A stretch of 36,446 nt of DNA from Pseudobutyrivibrio sp. OR37 (lineage in GTDB: Bacteria > Bacillota > Clostridia > Lachnospirales > Lachnospiraceae), in contig NZ_FOQF01000033.1 of NCBI RefSeq assembly GCF_900113655.1, positions 1-36,446 on the forward strand, given 5' to 3'. The translations under genes and the position numbers were made by a program. Position 1 is the stretch's first letter, and each line of letters opens with the position of its first letter. The notes beneath the pieces were generated by a model. That model ran no database searches. It saw nothing but the letters and a program-made list of their open reading frames with translations, and had not been told where the DNA came from. Shown here in pieces: positions 8,366-17,603 of the stretch.

Positions 8366-9674
8366 AAAAGCGATTCAAAGATTAAAAAATAAGTTCATAT
8401 TGACGGCAATGCTTTCTTTTTTTGTGGTAATGACATTTATTGCTGGATGTATTTATGTTTTTAACGCGCTTATGACTAGAAGCCAGATTAAGGATAGCAT
8501 TACTTATATCGTGCAAAATGATGGCGTCCTTCCCATGCAATATGATAGCGATGACATCGAATCTGGTGAAATGAAGGATGATGGGGAAACCATTCAAAAT
8601 AAAAACGAGTTTGTCTCCCAGCTGGAGAAGCTTTTTGGTGTTGAAAGCGGATATATATCGGATGAATTTTATTATTCTACAAGATATTTCGCAGTAACCT
8701 TCACCAAGGAGGGCGCTTTGGAGCGAGTAATCACATCACACACTGCAGCAGTTGAGCCATCACAGGCTGTTACCTACGCAAATACGGTAATGAAGCGCTG
8801 GTTCAAATTTGGCAGCTACGACGATTATTATTACATGGTTGCCAAAAGAGAAAATGGGGGCAAAATTGTAGTTGTACTAGACTGCAGCACCCAGGTTTCA
8901 ATCAACCGCCGATTAGTGCTTTTGGCATGTATTTTGATTGGACTAGGAATGATTATATCTGCATCTGTCATAAGAGTTTGGGCGGAGCGAATCATCCAGC
9001 CTGAAATCAAAAATGCGGAATTACAAAAATCCTTTATTACAAATGCCAGCCACGAGCTGAAGACTCCACTTGCAGTAATTAAGGCAAATACGGAAATGCT
9101 TGAGATGATGGGGACAGACAATGAATGGACCCAGTCCACAATGCGTCAGGTAGACAGACTCACTGGACTGATTCAAAATCTGGTGCTGGTTACACGTGCC
9201 AGTGAAAAGGATAGTAAGGAAGACCGCGTAGAAACAGATTTTACAGCCATTGTAAAGGATACTGCAAAGACTTTTGAGCCGGTGGCATTATCCGATGGCA
9301 AGACCTTAGAGCTTTCCATATCAGATGGGGTAAGCATGCTGGCCCACGAAGGGGATATAAGACAGATAGCTACCCTGCTTATTGATAACGCAATCAAGTA
9401 TTGTGATGATGCTGGAAAAGTTACCATTGGACTTGGTACAGATAAAAAGAAAAAGAACATTTACCTTCGTGTTTCAAACAGCTATGAAAGCGGTGAAGAC
9501 ACTGATTACCATCGTTTCTTCGACCGCTTCTACCGAGGTGACGAGGCTCACAACATAGACAAAGAAGGCTACGGCGTAGGTCTTTCCATCGCCCAGGGCC
9601 TTATGGAGCGCTACCACGGCGACATCAAAGTAAGCTGGCGTGATGGAATCATTACCTTCACCTGCAAGTTCTAG
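8358..9674 (+). CDS. Sensor histidine kinase
   Basis: 438 residues. Membrane segment 1 is at about residues 12-37, an extracellular sensor domain of about 145 residues follows, and segment 2 is at about 185-207 (LVLLACILIGLGMIISASVI). The phospho-acceptor His232 lies in FITNASHELKTPLAVIKAN. The ATPase domain has the N box LIDNAIKYC, an F box in YHRFFDRFYRGD and the G2 box GYGVGLSIAQGL. A typical HAMP domain is not evident between segment 2 and the H box. It overlaps the response regulator by 8 bases. The signal is unknown; neighbours suggest envelope or redox stress. Confidence 0.92.
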   Translation: MSEKAIQRLKNKFILTAMLSFFVVMTFIAGCIYVFNALMTRSQIKDSITYIVQNDGVLPMQYDSDDIESGEMKDDGETIQNKNEFVSQLEKLFGVESGYISDEFYYSTRYFAVTFTKEGALERVITSHTAAVEPSQAVTYANTVMKRWFKFGSYDDYYYMVAKRENGGKIVVVLDCSTQVSINRRLVLLACILIGLGMIISASVIRVWAERIIQPEIKNAELQKSFITNASHELKTPLAVIKANTEMLEMMGTDNEWTQSTMRQVDRLTGLIQNLVLVTRASEKDSKEDRVETDFTAIVKDTAKTFEPVALSDGKTLELSISDGVSMLAHEGDIRQIATLLIDNAIKYCDDAGKVTIGLGTDKKKKNIYLRVSNSYESGEDTDYHRFFDRFYRGDEAHNIDKEGYGVGLSIAQGLMERYHGDIKVSWRDGIITFTCKF

Positions 9675-9693
9675 CCCTTGAATAGCGGCTAGG

Positions 9694-10557
9694 TTAGGCT
9701 GCCTTTAGGTTACGGTGCCAGCGTATGATGGCAACACCGATTATTATCGCATATCCGATAATGCTAAGGGCTTCAGGTACTTCGCCCAGGAATATGATTC
9801 CAAGCATGGCTGCGAAGATTACCTGAGTGTAGTCGAACACGGAAATTTCTTTGGCTGGGGCATATTTGTAGGCAGTTGTGATTGAAAATTGGCCTAATGA
9901 TGCAGATACGCCTGCAAGGAATAAATATAGCCACTGTAGTGGTGTCATAGGAACGTAATTAATAATTAAAAATGGTAGTGTTACCAAGCATGAAAACAGG
10001 GAGAATGCAAATACCACGATGGCTGTTTGCACTCCCTTATTTGTTACCTTTCTTACAAATACGTAGGCGGTGCCGGCTCCAAATCCTCCGAAAAGACCCA
10101 TAAGTGCAGGAAATACTGCTGTAAAAGCGCCAGTAGGGCGGATGATAAATAAGGCGCCGATAAAAGCTATTATGGTTGTTAGAATATCAAATTTGCTTGG
10201 GACTTCCTTCAGTATGAAGATTGAAAGGATGATTGCAAAGAATGGTGATAGCTTGTTCAGCATGTTTGCATCTGCAATGCCCAGTCTGTCGATAGCATAG
10301 AAGTTTGCAATAAGGCCAGAGGTACCGAAGGCGCAGCGAAGAAATACATCAAGTCGGTTTCCTTTGCCAATGTGTATGCCTTTGCCACTTTTGATGATGG
10401 CAGAGCTGGCAACTATAAGTGCAACAAAATTTCTAAAGAATGCTTTTTGCATTGTAGGCAAATCTCCAGAAATTCTAACGAAAAATGTCATAAGTGAAAA
10501 TCCTAAGGCTGCAAGTAGTATAAAAATGATGCCTTTAATCTTGTCTTGTGAGTTCAT
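9694..10557 (-). CDS. EamA/DMT-family transporter
   Basis: The 287-residue, very hydrophobic protein has about ten transmembrane helices arranged as two EamA repeats. The first begins GIIFILLAALGFSLMTFFVR and ends around IAFIGALFIIRP; the second begins PALMGLFGGFGAGTAYVFVR and ends with LGIIFLGEVPEALSIIGYA. The late glycine-rich motifs are typical of drug/metabolite exporters in the inner membrane. Substrates range from amino acids to nucleotide precursors and cannot be assigned. It converges with the kinase gene with only 19 bases between the stops and no clear terminator. The ribosome site (AGGAAGGA on the minus strand) lies about 10 bases before the ATG. Confidence 0.88.
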   Translation of the reverse strand: MNSQDKIKGIIFILLAALGFSLMTFFVRISGDLPTMQKAFFRNFVALIVASSAIIKSGKGIHIGKGNRLDVFLRCAFGTSGLIANFYAIDRLGIADANMLNKLSPFFAIILSIFILKEVPSKFDILTTIIAFIGALFIIRPTGAFTAVFPALMGLFGGFGAGTAYVFVRKVTNKGVQTAIVVFAFSLFSCLVTLPFLIINYVPMTPLQWLYLFLAGVSASLGQFSITTAYKYAPAKEISVFDYTQVIFAAMLGIIFLGEVPEALSIIGYAIIIGVAIIRWHRNLKAA

Positions 10558-10605
10558 ATTATAAGAATCCTTCCTAGTGTGTTAGTTCTGTTTAGACATT
10601 ATAAC

Positions 10606-10634
10606 TATTATGAATATCTGGGAGAAAATGTCAA
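10606..10634 (-). promoter_or_regulatory. Promoter of the EamA transporter gene
   Basis: On the minus strand, TTGACA (10629-10634) and ATAATA (10606-10611) are separated by 17 bp, about 50 bases before the start codon. Confidence 0.65.
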
Positions 10635-10698
10635 CTTTTTGTGGATTTAATGGTTATGGTACATTACAATAAATCTGTTGATTAAGGAGGGTAATGTA

Positions 10699-12192
10699 AT
10701 GAAGGTTTTAAATCCATTAATTAACATGGACATGCCAGATATTGATGTAATAAGGGCTAATGGTTTTTATTATATGGTTAGCACTACCATGTTTTTTACA
10801 CCTGGAGCGCCAATACTTCGCTCTAAGGATTTGAAGAATTGGGAGATTGTTTCCTATATTTTTGACAAGATAGAGGATAACGATATCTATCAATTAAAGA
10901 ACGGAAAGAATGCTTATGGAGCCTGCCAGTGGGCTACATCTTTAGCATACAGAAACGGTCTTTTCTATGCAGCTTTTGTCTGCAACGATATGAAAAAGAC
11001 ATACATATATTTTACAGAGGATATTGAAAAATCCTTCTGGCAGCGTGTGGAGCTTGAGGGAATTTATCACGATATGAGTTTCCTGTTTTGGGAGGGAAAA
11101 TCTTATCTTGTGTATGGCAATGGAGATATACATATCACGGAGCTTCAGGACGATTTGAAGGGTATCAAGGAAGGCGGATTAAACAAGCTGCTTTTTTCCA
11201 CTCCAAAGGATGGCATCATGCTTCGCTGCGAGGGCTGTCGCGCTCATGTGAAGAATGGCTATATGTATTTTTGCTTCATCGAATGGCCAAAGGAAGGTGA
11301 AGGCAATAGCAGAAGACGAGAGGTTTGCTATCGCGGAAAATCTTTAGATGGTCCATTTGAGCGAAAGGTGATTTTTGACGATGATATGGGATATCGTAAT
11401 TGCGGTATAGCCCAGGGCGTGCTTATTGATACTGGTGATAAATGGTATAGCATGCTGTTCCAGGATCATGGGGCAGTAGGAAGAATTCCATATCTACTTC
11501 CAATGGACTGGCAGGAGGATTGGCCAGTAATCGGAATAGATGGCAAAGCACCAGTAGAGTTTGAGATAGATATGACAGAGGTGAAGACAGCGCCTATTGT
11601 CATCAGCGATAGCTTTAATCACAGTGAAAATAAACTGCCATTGCAGTTTCAGTGGAATCACAATCCAATAGATGATGCATGGTCATTTACAGAACGCCCA
11701 GGATATCTGCGACTTAAGAATGCTCAGGTGTGTGATGGATTGCTTACTGCAAGAAACACACTTACCGAAAAGACAATCACACCTAAATCCGTATATACGG
11801 TAGAAGGTGATTTCTCAAATATGATTGATGGAGACTATGCCGGTGTTGCAGCCTTCATGGGAGAGTACGGCCAGATAGGTATTACAAAGGAAAATGGGCA
11901 GCTTATTTTGTTTACTGCCTTCAAGGATGGAATTAAGGAGCGCATCCCAGTTTCAGATATAACAGGCTTTAATGCAGAAAGCCTTACCTTACGAATCGTG
12001 TTTGATTTTGAAAATGAGGATAAGGCATATTTTTATTATTCTGTAGATGGGGAAAGCTTTGTAGAAGTGGGTGATCCTTTACAGATGCACTACACCTTGG
12101 ATTTGTTTGTAGGATATCGAATCGGTATTTTCTCTTATGCTACAAAACAGCTTGGTGGTATGGCAGATTTTAGAAATTTAGTTGTAGTCTAA
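10699..12192 (+). CDS. Glycoside hydrolase family 43 protein (beta-xylosidase/arabinofuranosidase-like)
   Basis: The 497-residue cytoplasmic enzyme lacks a signal peptide, so it should act on imported oligosaccharides. The N-terminal five-bladed propeller (about 1-300) begins NPLINMDMPDIDVIRANGFY, with the catalytic base Asp14. A pKa-modulating Asp is in GIYHDMSFLFWEG, and the acid Glu is in LRCEGCRAHVKNGYMYF. A C-terminal concanavalin-like domain (about 310-497) is typical of GH43 xylosidases. Starting at the TTG at 10678 would put the AAGGAGGG site inside the gene, so the ATG at 10699, 7 bases after it, is chosen. The exact substrate (xylo- or arabino-oligosaccharide) is inferred from the family. 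Confidence 0.9.
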   Translation: MKVLNPLINMDMPDIDVIRANGFYYMVSTTMFFTPGAPILRSKDLKNWEIVSYIFDKIEDNDIYQLKNGKNAYGACQWATSLAYRNGLFYAAFVCNDMKKTYIYFTEDIEKSFWQRVELEGIYHDMSFLFWEGKSYLVYGNGDIHITELQDDLKGIKEGGLNKLLFSTPKDGIMLRCEGCRAHVKNGYMYFCFIEWPKEGEGNSRRREVCYRGKSLDGPFERKVIFDDDMGYRNCGIAQGVLIDTGDKWYSMLFQDHGAVGRIPYLLPMDWQEDWPVIGIDGKAPVEFEIDMTEVKTAPIVISDSFNHSENKLPLQFQWNHNPIDDAWSFTERPGYLRLKNAQVCDGLLTARNTLTEKTITPKSVYTVEGDFSNMIDGDYAGVAAFMGEYGQIGITKENGQLILFTAFKDGIKERIPVSDITGFNAESLTLRIVFDFENEDKAYFYYSVDGESFVEVGDPLQMHYTLDLFVGYRIGIFSYATKQLGGMADFRNLVVV

Positions 12193-12219
12193 TTAGGTTT
12201 CACATTTTTTTTACAGATA

Positions 12220-12249
12220 TTGAAACTACTAAGTAGTAAGATATTTATA
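12220..12249 (+). promoter_or_regulatory. Promoter of the AIM24 gene with a palindrome in its spacer
   Basis: A -35-like TTGAAA (12220-12225) and a -10-like TTTATA (12244-12249) are separated by 18 bp. A perfect dyad, ACTACT-A-AGTAGT, occupies 12225-12237, so a protein bound there would block or remodel the promoter. Promoter calls are by eye. Confidence 0.45.
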
Positions 12250-12283
12250 TGCTAATTATTTACACATAAAAAGGAGGAGGATT

Positions 12284-12967
12284 ATGAATTACGAGATTTG
12301 TGGAGAAAGCTTACCAATACTTAAGTGCAAGCTTAATCAGGGAGAATCAGTTCAATGCGAAGCAGGTGCTATGGCATGGATGGATGAAGGCATTGAAATG
12401 CAGACAGAAGCCGGCGGCTTAGGCAAGATGTTCGGCAGATTGGTTACCGGGGAAAGCATGTTTTTAAATACTTATGTTGCAAGTCATGCAGGTGAAATTG
12501 TATTTGCATCAAAGTTCCCAGGCTCAATCAGAGCTATTGAAATCACACCAGGCAATGGCATTGTCGTTCAGAAGGGCTCTTATCTGGCAACAGTTGGTGA
12601 TGTTAAATCTGAAGTATTCATTCAGAAGAGAATAGGCAGCGGCCTTTTCGGCGGTGAAGGCTTCCTTATGAGAAAATTCACAGGATCAGGAATCGTATTC
12701 CTTGAGGTGGATGGTTCAGCTCACGATTATGAATTGGCGGCTGGTGAAGTAAAGATTGTTGATTCTGGAAATCTTGCTGCAATGTCAGAAAACTGCAATA
12801 TGGAAATCCGCACTATCAAGGGCGTAAAGAACGTTCTCTTTGGTGGAGAGGGATTATTCAACACAGTAGTTAGTGGCCCAGGTAAGATAGTGCTTCAGAG
12901 TATGCCTATTTCATCTACAGCAATGAAGCTTTATGACTACATGCCACATCCTTCATCATCGAATTAA
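12284..12967 (+). CDS. AIM24 / TIGR00266 family protein
   Basis: 227 residues, cytoplasmic, with no signal or membrane segment. The family-typical opening is MNYEICGESLPILKCKLNQG, then EAGAMAWMDEGIEM and the glycine-rich GGLGKMFGRLVTGESMFLN. Repeated short beta strands indicate the double beta-sandwich of AIM24-like proteins. The biochemical role in bacteria is not established; the eukaryotic AIM24 is mitochondrial. The start has a strong AAGGAGGAGG site. It is a single-gene unit with its own promoter-like region and a hairpin terminator. Confidence 0.85.
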   Translation: MNYEICGESLPILKCKLNQGESVQCEAGAMAWMDEGIEMQTEAGGLGKMFGRLVTGESMFLNTYVASHAGEIVFASKFPGSIRAIEITPGNGIVVQKGSYLATVGDVKSEVFIQKRIGSGLFGGEGFLMRKFTGSGIVFLEVDGSAHDYELAAGEVKIVDSGNLAAMSENCNMEIRTIKGVKNVLFGGEGLFNTVVSGPGKIVLQSMPISSTAMKLYDYMPHPSSSN

Positions 12968-13001
12968 TTAGAGTTAAATAACATTATAATGACTAGATGA
13001 A

Positions 13002-13037
13002 AAACAGCTTGCAGATGATTTGTTCTGCAAGCTGTTT
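13002..13037 (+). terminator. Hairpin terminator after the AIM24 gene
   Basis: A 13-bp perfect stem is formed by AAACAGCTTGCAG (13002-13014) and CTGCAAGCTGTTT (13025-13037), with a 10-base loop. The following T-run is short. Confidence 0.8.
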
Positions 13038-13068
13038 CTGTAATAGGGTATAAAGGAGAAGTGAAAAT

Positions 13069-14565
13069 ATGAAAAGAAGGGTTGTTGTACTTTGTTTACT
13101 TATGAGCATCATAATTGGCGGCTGTGGGAATGCTGCCCAAAGTGGTGAAAGTCAGGTGAGTGATATTTCAAATAATAAAAATGAGCCGATAGAAATTATC
13201 TGGTGGACATATACACCTGATGGGACTGCTTGTGATGATGCTGAAGAGGTGCTTAAAAAAGCGAATGAAATATCTGCCGAAAAGATTGGTGTTACAGCCA
13301 AAATAATCTACAAGACAGAAGAACAGTTTGACCTGGATTTGCAGACTGGGGACTATTATGACATGGCTTTTAGCTGCGATTGGTGCAACGACTTTGATGG
13401 CAATGCAGGTAAGGGGTACTATGCAGACATTACCGAAAAAGTACAGGAGGTTGCTCCACAGCTGTACCAGGCAGTTGACCCATGGTGGGAGGTTGGAACT
13501 TTGCATGGAAAAATATATGGAGTTCCAATGCTTAAAGACCTTGGGGCAGAGGTGTTTTTCCGCATGAACAGCGACTATTTTGAGGATGAGAAGGGGATGA
13601 CTCTTCCAGAGAAAATGTCTTTTGCAGATTTGGAGCCTTATCTTAAGCAGTGGAAGGAGGATCATCCAGAGGACTATCCATTTTATATTCCAAACTCTGG
13701 CTTAAGCGGTGCCTTTCAGGTTCATGAGAGAATTGTTTCAAAGTATCTTGTGATACCTTACAGCAAGGCAGGTACGGCAGAAGGAACAAAAATAATACCT
13801 GTATTTGATGATATGGAATACATGGGAATGCTTAAGAATCTTCATAAATGGTATGAATTATCATATATTAATCCTGATGCGGCAACTACTACAGAGGTTC
13901 CAAAGTCCATACAGACTCCAGTGCGTACTGGAACGGCATGGACAGGATTTATGGGGTGGTCAGATCCAGAGGCCTATGGTTTTAATGTTAAGCTTGTAAG
14001 ATTCATTGGCCCTAATATGTCCCGCTCAACCCAGCAGGGATCTCTTATTGCAATAAATGCAGCAGCTTCGGAAAAGAATGTAGAGGCTTGCCTAAAATAT
14101 ATGGAGCTTATGTACACTGACAGACAATTCAGAGATACACTTGCCTATGGAATAGAAGGAAAACACTTCGAGTATTATAAAGACACCGTGATTCGACTGC
14201 CGGAGGGAAGTGAGCATTATATGCAGGATGCCTTTATTACCGGACCTGCAGTAAGCGCCTCTGTGGTTTCTGCAGACAAAGAGAATCTGGCTGATCCAAA
14301 ACAGTGGGAAAAGGTCTATGAGGGCTATAAAGATGCAAGAGTCAGCGACACAAAGGGATTTTCATTTGATCCTACAAATGTAGAAGCTGAGATTGCTGCG
14401 CTAGACGCTATATGGAGCAGTTACAGTGCAGAGCTGGTAACAGGTACCTCCGATACAGACAAGGCGGTAGCTGAAATGCGTGAGCTTATGGAAGCTGCAG
14501 GGCTTGAAAAGGTCAGGGAGGAAGCTCAAAGGCAACTTGATGAATATTTAAAGCAGTTTGATTAA
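13069..14565 (+). CDS. Sugar ABC transporter lipoprotein, LplA/DUF3502 type
   Basis: The 498-residue substrate-binding lipoprotein has a lipobox at SIIIGGC (Cys19). The mature protein opens with a Ser/Asn/Lys linker and then EIIWWTYTPDG, the usual first strand of family-1 solute-binding proteins. The C-terminal 80 residues (GFSFDPTNVEAEIAALDAIW, then a Glu/Gln-rich helix ending RQLDEYLKQFD) look like the DUF3502 tail of LplA-like oligosaccharide binders. It should sit on the outer membrane face and deliver a glycan to the LplB/LplC-like permeases of this operon. The ribosome site AAGGAG lies 9 bases upstream. The GH43 gene nearby suggests a plant oligosaccharide ligand, by inference. Confidence 0.88.
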   Translation: MKRRVVVLCLLMSIIIGGCGNAAQSGESQVSDISNNKNEPIEIIWWTYTPDGTACDDAEEVLKKANEISAEKIGVTAKIIYKTEEQFDLDLQTGDYYDMAFSCDWCNDFDGNAGKGYYADITEKVQEVAPQLYQAVDPWWEVGTLHGKIYGVPMLKDLGAEVFFRMNSDYFEDEKGMTLPEKMSFADLEPYLKQWKEDHPEDYPFYIPNSGLSGAFQVHERIVSKYLVIPYSKAGTAEGTKIIPVFDDMEYMGMLKNLHKWYELSYINPDAATTTEVPKSIQTPVRTGTAWTGFMGWSDPEAYGFNVKLVRFIGPNMSRSTQQGSLIAINAAASEKNVEACLKYMELMYTDRQFRDTLAYGIEGKHFEYYKDTVIRLPEGSEHYMQDAFITGPAVSASVVSADKENLADPKQWEKVYEGYKDARVSDTKGFSFDPTNVEAEIAALDAIWSSYSAELVTGTSDTDKAVAEMRELMEAAGLEKVREEAQRQLDEYLKQFD

Positions 14566-14578
14566 AGTGTGAGAAGCC

Positions 14579-16690
14579 ATGAACACAAAGATATTATTGG
14601 ATAATAAATCGATAGACAGACTTATCATAGACCTTTCGACCGAGCTTGAAAAGGCAGGGATTTTAAAGGATGATAGACTGCGTTTCCGATTGTCTTTGGA
14701 GGAAATGCTGCTTGATTATCAAAGCACTTTTGGGAATAAATGCCAGGTTCTGGTGAGGACAGCCAGAAAGGCAGATAAGCTGGAAATTAGGCTGACTCTA
14801 GAGGGGGAGGAGTATAACCCGTTAAAAGAGTCTGAGTCACTTGTGCTTATAAAAACACTTCATGGATGGAAGTCAGCACCAACTTATCAGTATGAAGATG
14901 GGACTGTAGGGAAAAATATACTGATTTTTAGGTTTGCGGTACGTGGCTCACTTAAAGAAAATCTGATTTTTACGTGGAAGTACACACAGGCCAGCAAGAA
15001 ATACCTTTTTCTTGCTGTTTTACTTCAGCTAATCAGTGTTGTATTTATGATTATAGGACCAGTTTTAAGTGCCAGGATTATTGTAGAGCTTACAGATGTG
15101 GCAATTTATCAAGTGATTTGTACGGCCTTTGCTTTGTTTGTTGTTAATATCGCTTCATCGGTAATAATGGCAGGCTGTAACTGGGCATACAATGTTGTGT
15201 ACAACAAAACATTGACATTGCTTGAAGCAGATATTTCAGAAAGTGTTTTAAAAATTGAGAATAAGGAAATGGAGGATAATGGTACAGGCCTCTTTATCCA
15301 AAGACTTACAGTCGACACATCTAATCTGGCTACTGCATTTAATACTTTGGCTGATAACATTTCTCAGATTTGCCAATATGTAGGCATCCTGGCAGCAATG
15401 ATTATAGTAAGTCCTATAGTGTTTATTGCTGTTGTGCTACTTTTATCTGTGCAGATCGCTTTAGAGCTTAGGAGACAGAAGGTATCCAAGGACAACGGAC
15501 GTGTATATCGAAACTATGCAGAAAGATATACAGGCATAGTTGGAGAAATGGTCCGTGGAGTAAAGGATATCAAGCTGCTGAATGCAGAAGGTCAGTTTGA
15601 AAGGGAACTGAAGGAGCGTATTGTAGGAGCCAATGATTCAAGAATGAAGTGGGATGCGGTGAACAGAAGCTACAGGCTGGTCATTTCCGTAATACGTGAG
15701 GGTGGTGCACTTGCATTTATAGCCATTTTGGCAGGTCTTCTTTCGGTAGAAAAACTGAATGTTGCCACTGCATTAGTTCTTTTTAACTATTATTCAAAGC
15801 TGGGAACGCCAGCAACTGTGCTACTTGGAACAATACTTGATTTTGTTACACAGTTTAATCTTTCATGCGAGCGGCTTCGTGACATTACTGATGACAATGT
15901 ATTTCCAAAAGAGAAATTTGGAAGCATCCATAATACAAATCTGAATGGAGAGATAGAATTTAAGAAAGTAAGCTTCTCATACAACATAGGAAAGCTTAAG
16001 ACTTCTACAAGATGGGTGCTTCAGAATCTCAGCTTCACAATAAAACCAGGGGAAACAGTTGCTTTGGTTGGAAGGAGCGGTTCAGGTAAAACTACAATAA
16101 TGAATCTCATAAGCAGACTCTATGATCCTTTTTCAGGTATGATTTCCATCGACGGGATAAACATACAGGATTTTGACAGAGAGTCTCTTAGAGGGTGCAT
16201 TAGTGTTGTGACTCAGTCTCCTTATATTTTCCAGATGAGTATTCGTGATAATCTTCGTATAGTCAATCAGGCTCTGACAGAAGAGGAGATGAAAAGAGCT
16301 GCAGCCCTTGCATGCATAGATGAAGAAATAGAATCTAAGCCTGAAAAGTATGACACAATAGTGGGTGAGGGCGGAATCAGTCTGTCAGGTGGGCAGCGTC
16401 AGCGACTTGCTATCGCAAGGGCACTTCTTAGGGATTGTAAAATCCTTCTTCTTGATGAAGCAACCAGTGCTCTTGATAACGTGACACAGGATAATATCCG
16501 CAAATCTCTGGATAGGATAAAAGGTAAATGCACAGTAATAATTATCGCTCACAGACTTTCAACAATCGTTGGTGCAGACAGAATTCTGTATTTGCAGGAT
16601 GGTCAGATACTGGCAGAAGGAACTCATGATGAGCTTATAAACAGCTGTGCTCAGTATAGAGAATTGTATGAAAAAGAGGATAAAAAATAA
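14579..16690 (+). CDS. Exporter-type ABC protein with a GHKL-like N-terminal extension
   Basis: 703 residues in three parts. Residues 1-125 form a soluble extension. Its segment DDRLRFRLSLEEMLLDY (Glu41, Glu42, Asp46), followed by a strand with KADKLEIRLTLEGEEYNP, resembles the N-box helix and following strands of RsbW/GHKL ATPases, but the usual Asn is Asp. Residues about 140-430 are a six-helix exporter membrane domain. Residues 450-703 are the ATPase, with Walker A VGRSGSGKTT (near 497-506), signature LSGGQRQRLAIARALL, Walker B ILLLDEATSALD and switch IIIAHRL. The gene starts 13 bases after the lipoprotein gene and overlaps the permease gene by 23. Exporter-type proteins are not the usual motor for LplBC importers, so its role here is unclear. 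The GHKL call is tentative. Confidence 0.85.
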   Translation: MNTKILLDNKSIDRLIIDLSTELEKAGILKDDRLRFRLSLEEMLLDYQSTFGNKCQVLVRTARKADKLEIRLTLEGEEYNPLKESESLVLIKTLHGWKSAPTYQYEDGTVGKNILIFRFAVRGSLKENLIFTWKYTQASKKYLFLAVLLQLISVVFMIIGPVLSARIIVELTDVAIYQVICTAFALFVVNIASSVIMAGCNWAYNVVYNKTLTLLEADISESVLKIENKEMEDNGTGLFIQRLTVDTSNLATAFNTLADNISQICQYVGILAAMIIVSPIVFIAVVLLLSVQIALELRRQKVSKDNGRVYRNYAERYTGIVGEMVRGVKDIKLLNAEGQFERELKERIVGANDSRMKWDAVNRSYRLVISVIREGGALAFIAILAGLLSVEKLNVATALVLFNYYSKLGTPATVLLGTILDFVTQFNLSCERLRDITDDNVFPKEKFGSIHNTNLNGEIEFKKVSFSYNIGKLKTSTRWVLQNLSFTIKPGETVALVGRSGSGKTTIMNLISRLYDPFSGMISIDGINIQDFDRESLRGCISVVTQSPYIFQMSIRDNLRIVNQALTEEEMKRAAALACIDEEIESKPEKYDTIVGEGGISLSGGQRQRLAIARALLRDCKILLLDEATSALDNVTQDNIRKSLDRIKGKCTVIIIAHRLSTIVGADRILYLQDGQILAEGTHDELINSCAQYRELYEKEDKK

Positions 16691-17603
16691 TAAAATAAAT
16701 ATTGAGCTTACATTTCTTTGTCTTCCCACAATCATTTGGTACGTTGCCTTTTGCTACCTCCCAATATTTGGAGTAGTACTGGCATTTAAGAGATATCAGC
16801 TTGTTCCGGGAAAAAATTTTTTTTACAGCCTTTTTTACGGAAGCGAATGGGTAGGATTGTCCAATTTCCGATTTCTGATGTTGAATCCTCAAATGATGAG
16901 AGTGGTGAGAAATACCCTTTTATATAACCTTGCATTTCTGATTTTGGGGATTGTGGTCCCTGTTACTATAGCGGTGATTCTATCATATCTGCATTCAAGG
17001 GTGATTAGAGACCTGGTTCAGATATGTATGCTTCTACCACACTTTATGTCATGGGTTATTGTCAGTTATTTTGTCTATGCTTTTCTTTCTGCAGACAGGG
17101 GAATGCTTAATGGGGTATTTGAAAATCTGGGAATGGAAGCGGTAAACTTTTATCTGAAACCGGGGATATGGCCATTTATTCTGGTTCTGGTTCAGCTATG
17201 GAAAACATCAGGTTATTCCATGCTCATTTATTATGCAACTATCTGCGCCATAGACTCTGATTTGTTTGACTGCGCTGCTACAGATGGAGCGACAGTAGGG
17301 CAGGTTATCAGGTATGTTATCCTACCACAGCTTAGATTTATGATTGTTGTTCTGATGCTCCTGAATCTGGGGCATATTCTTTCTACAGATTTTGGACTTT
17401 TCTATCAGGTTACAAGAAATGCCGGTTCAATTTTGAGCACAACAGAAACGATTGACGTGTTTGTTTATAAAGCTCTTATGGAACAGTCCAATTATGGATT
17501 TTCATCAGCAGCCAGTTTGATACAAAACGGCATTGGATGCATTTTGCTGATTGTCGCCAACAAGATGGTCAAAATTATCAGTCCTGAAGGAGGTGTCCTA
17601 TGA
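16668..17603 (+). CDS. LplB-like sugar ABC transporter permease
   Basis: 311 residues with six predicted membrane helices; the first is FLCLPTIIWYVAFCYLPIFG. The EAA loop that contacts the ATPase is CAATDGATVGQVIRYVILPQ. FYLPI-type N-termini followed by FKRYQLVPG are typical of LplB/YtcP-like oligosaccharide permeases. The ATG at 16668 is preferred over an upstream GTG at 16647 because it begins with a normal Lys/Arg-rich cytoplasmic tail. Either way it overlaps the ABC gene (23 bases from the ATG), implying translational coupling. Confidence 0.88.
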   Translation: MKKRIKNNKINIELTFLCLPTIIWYVAFCYLPIFGVVLAFKRYQLVPGKNFFYSLFYGSEWVGLSNFRFLMLNPQMMRVVRNTLLYNLAFLILGIVVPVTIAVILSYLHSRVIRDLVQICMLLPHFMSWVIVSYFVYAFLSADRGMLNGVFENLGMEAVNFYLKPGIWPFILVLVQLWKTSGYSMLIYYATICAIDSDLFDCAATDGATVGQVIRYVILPQLRFMIVVLMLLNLGHILSTDFGLFYQVTRNAGSILSTTETIDVFVYKALMEQSNYGFSSAASLIQNGIGCILLIVANKMVKIISPEGGVL

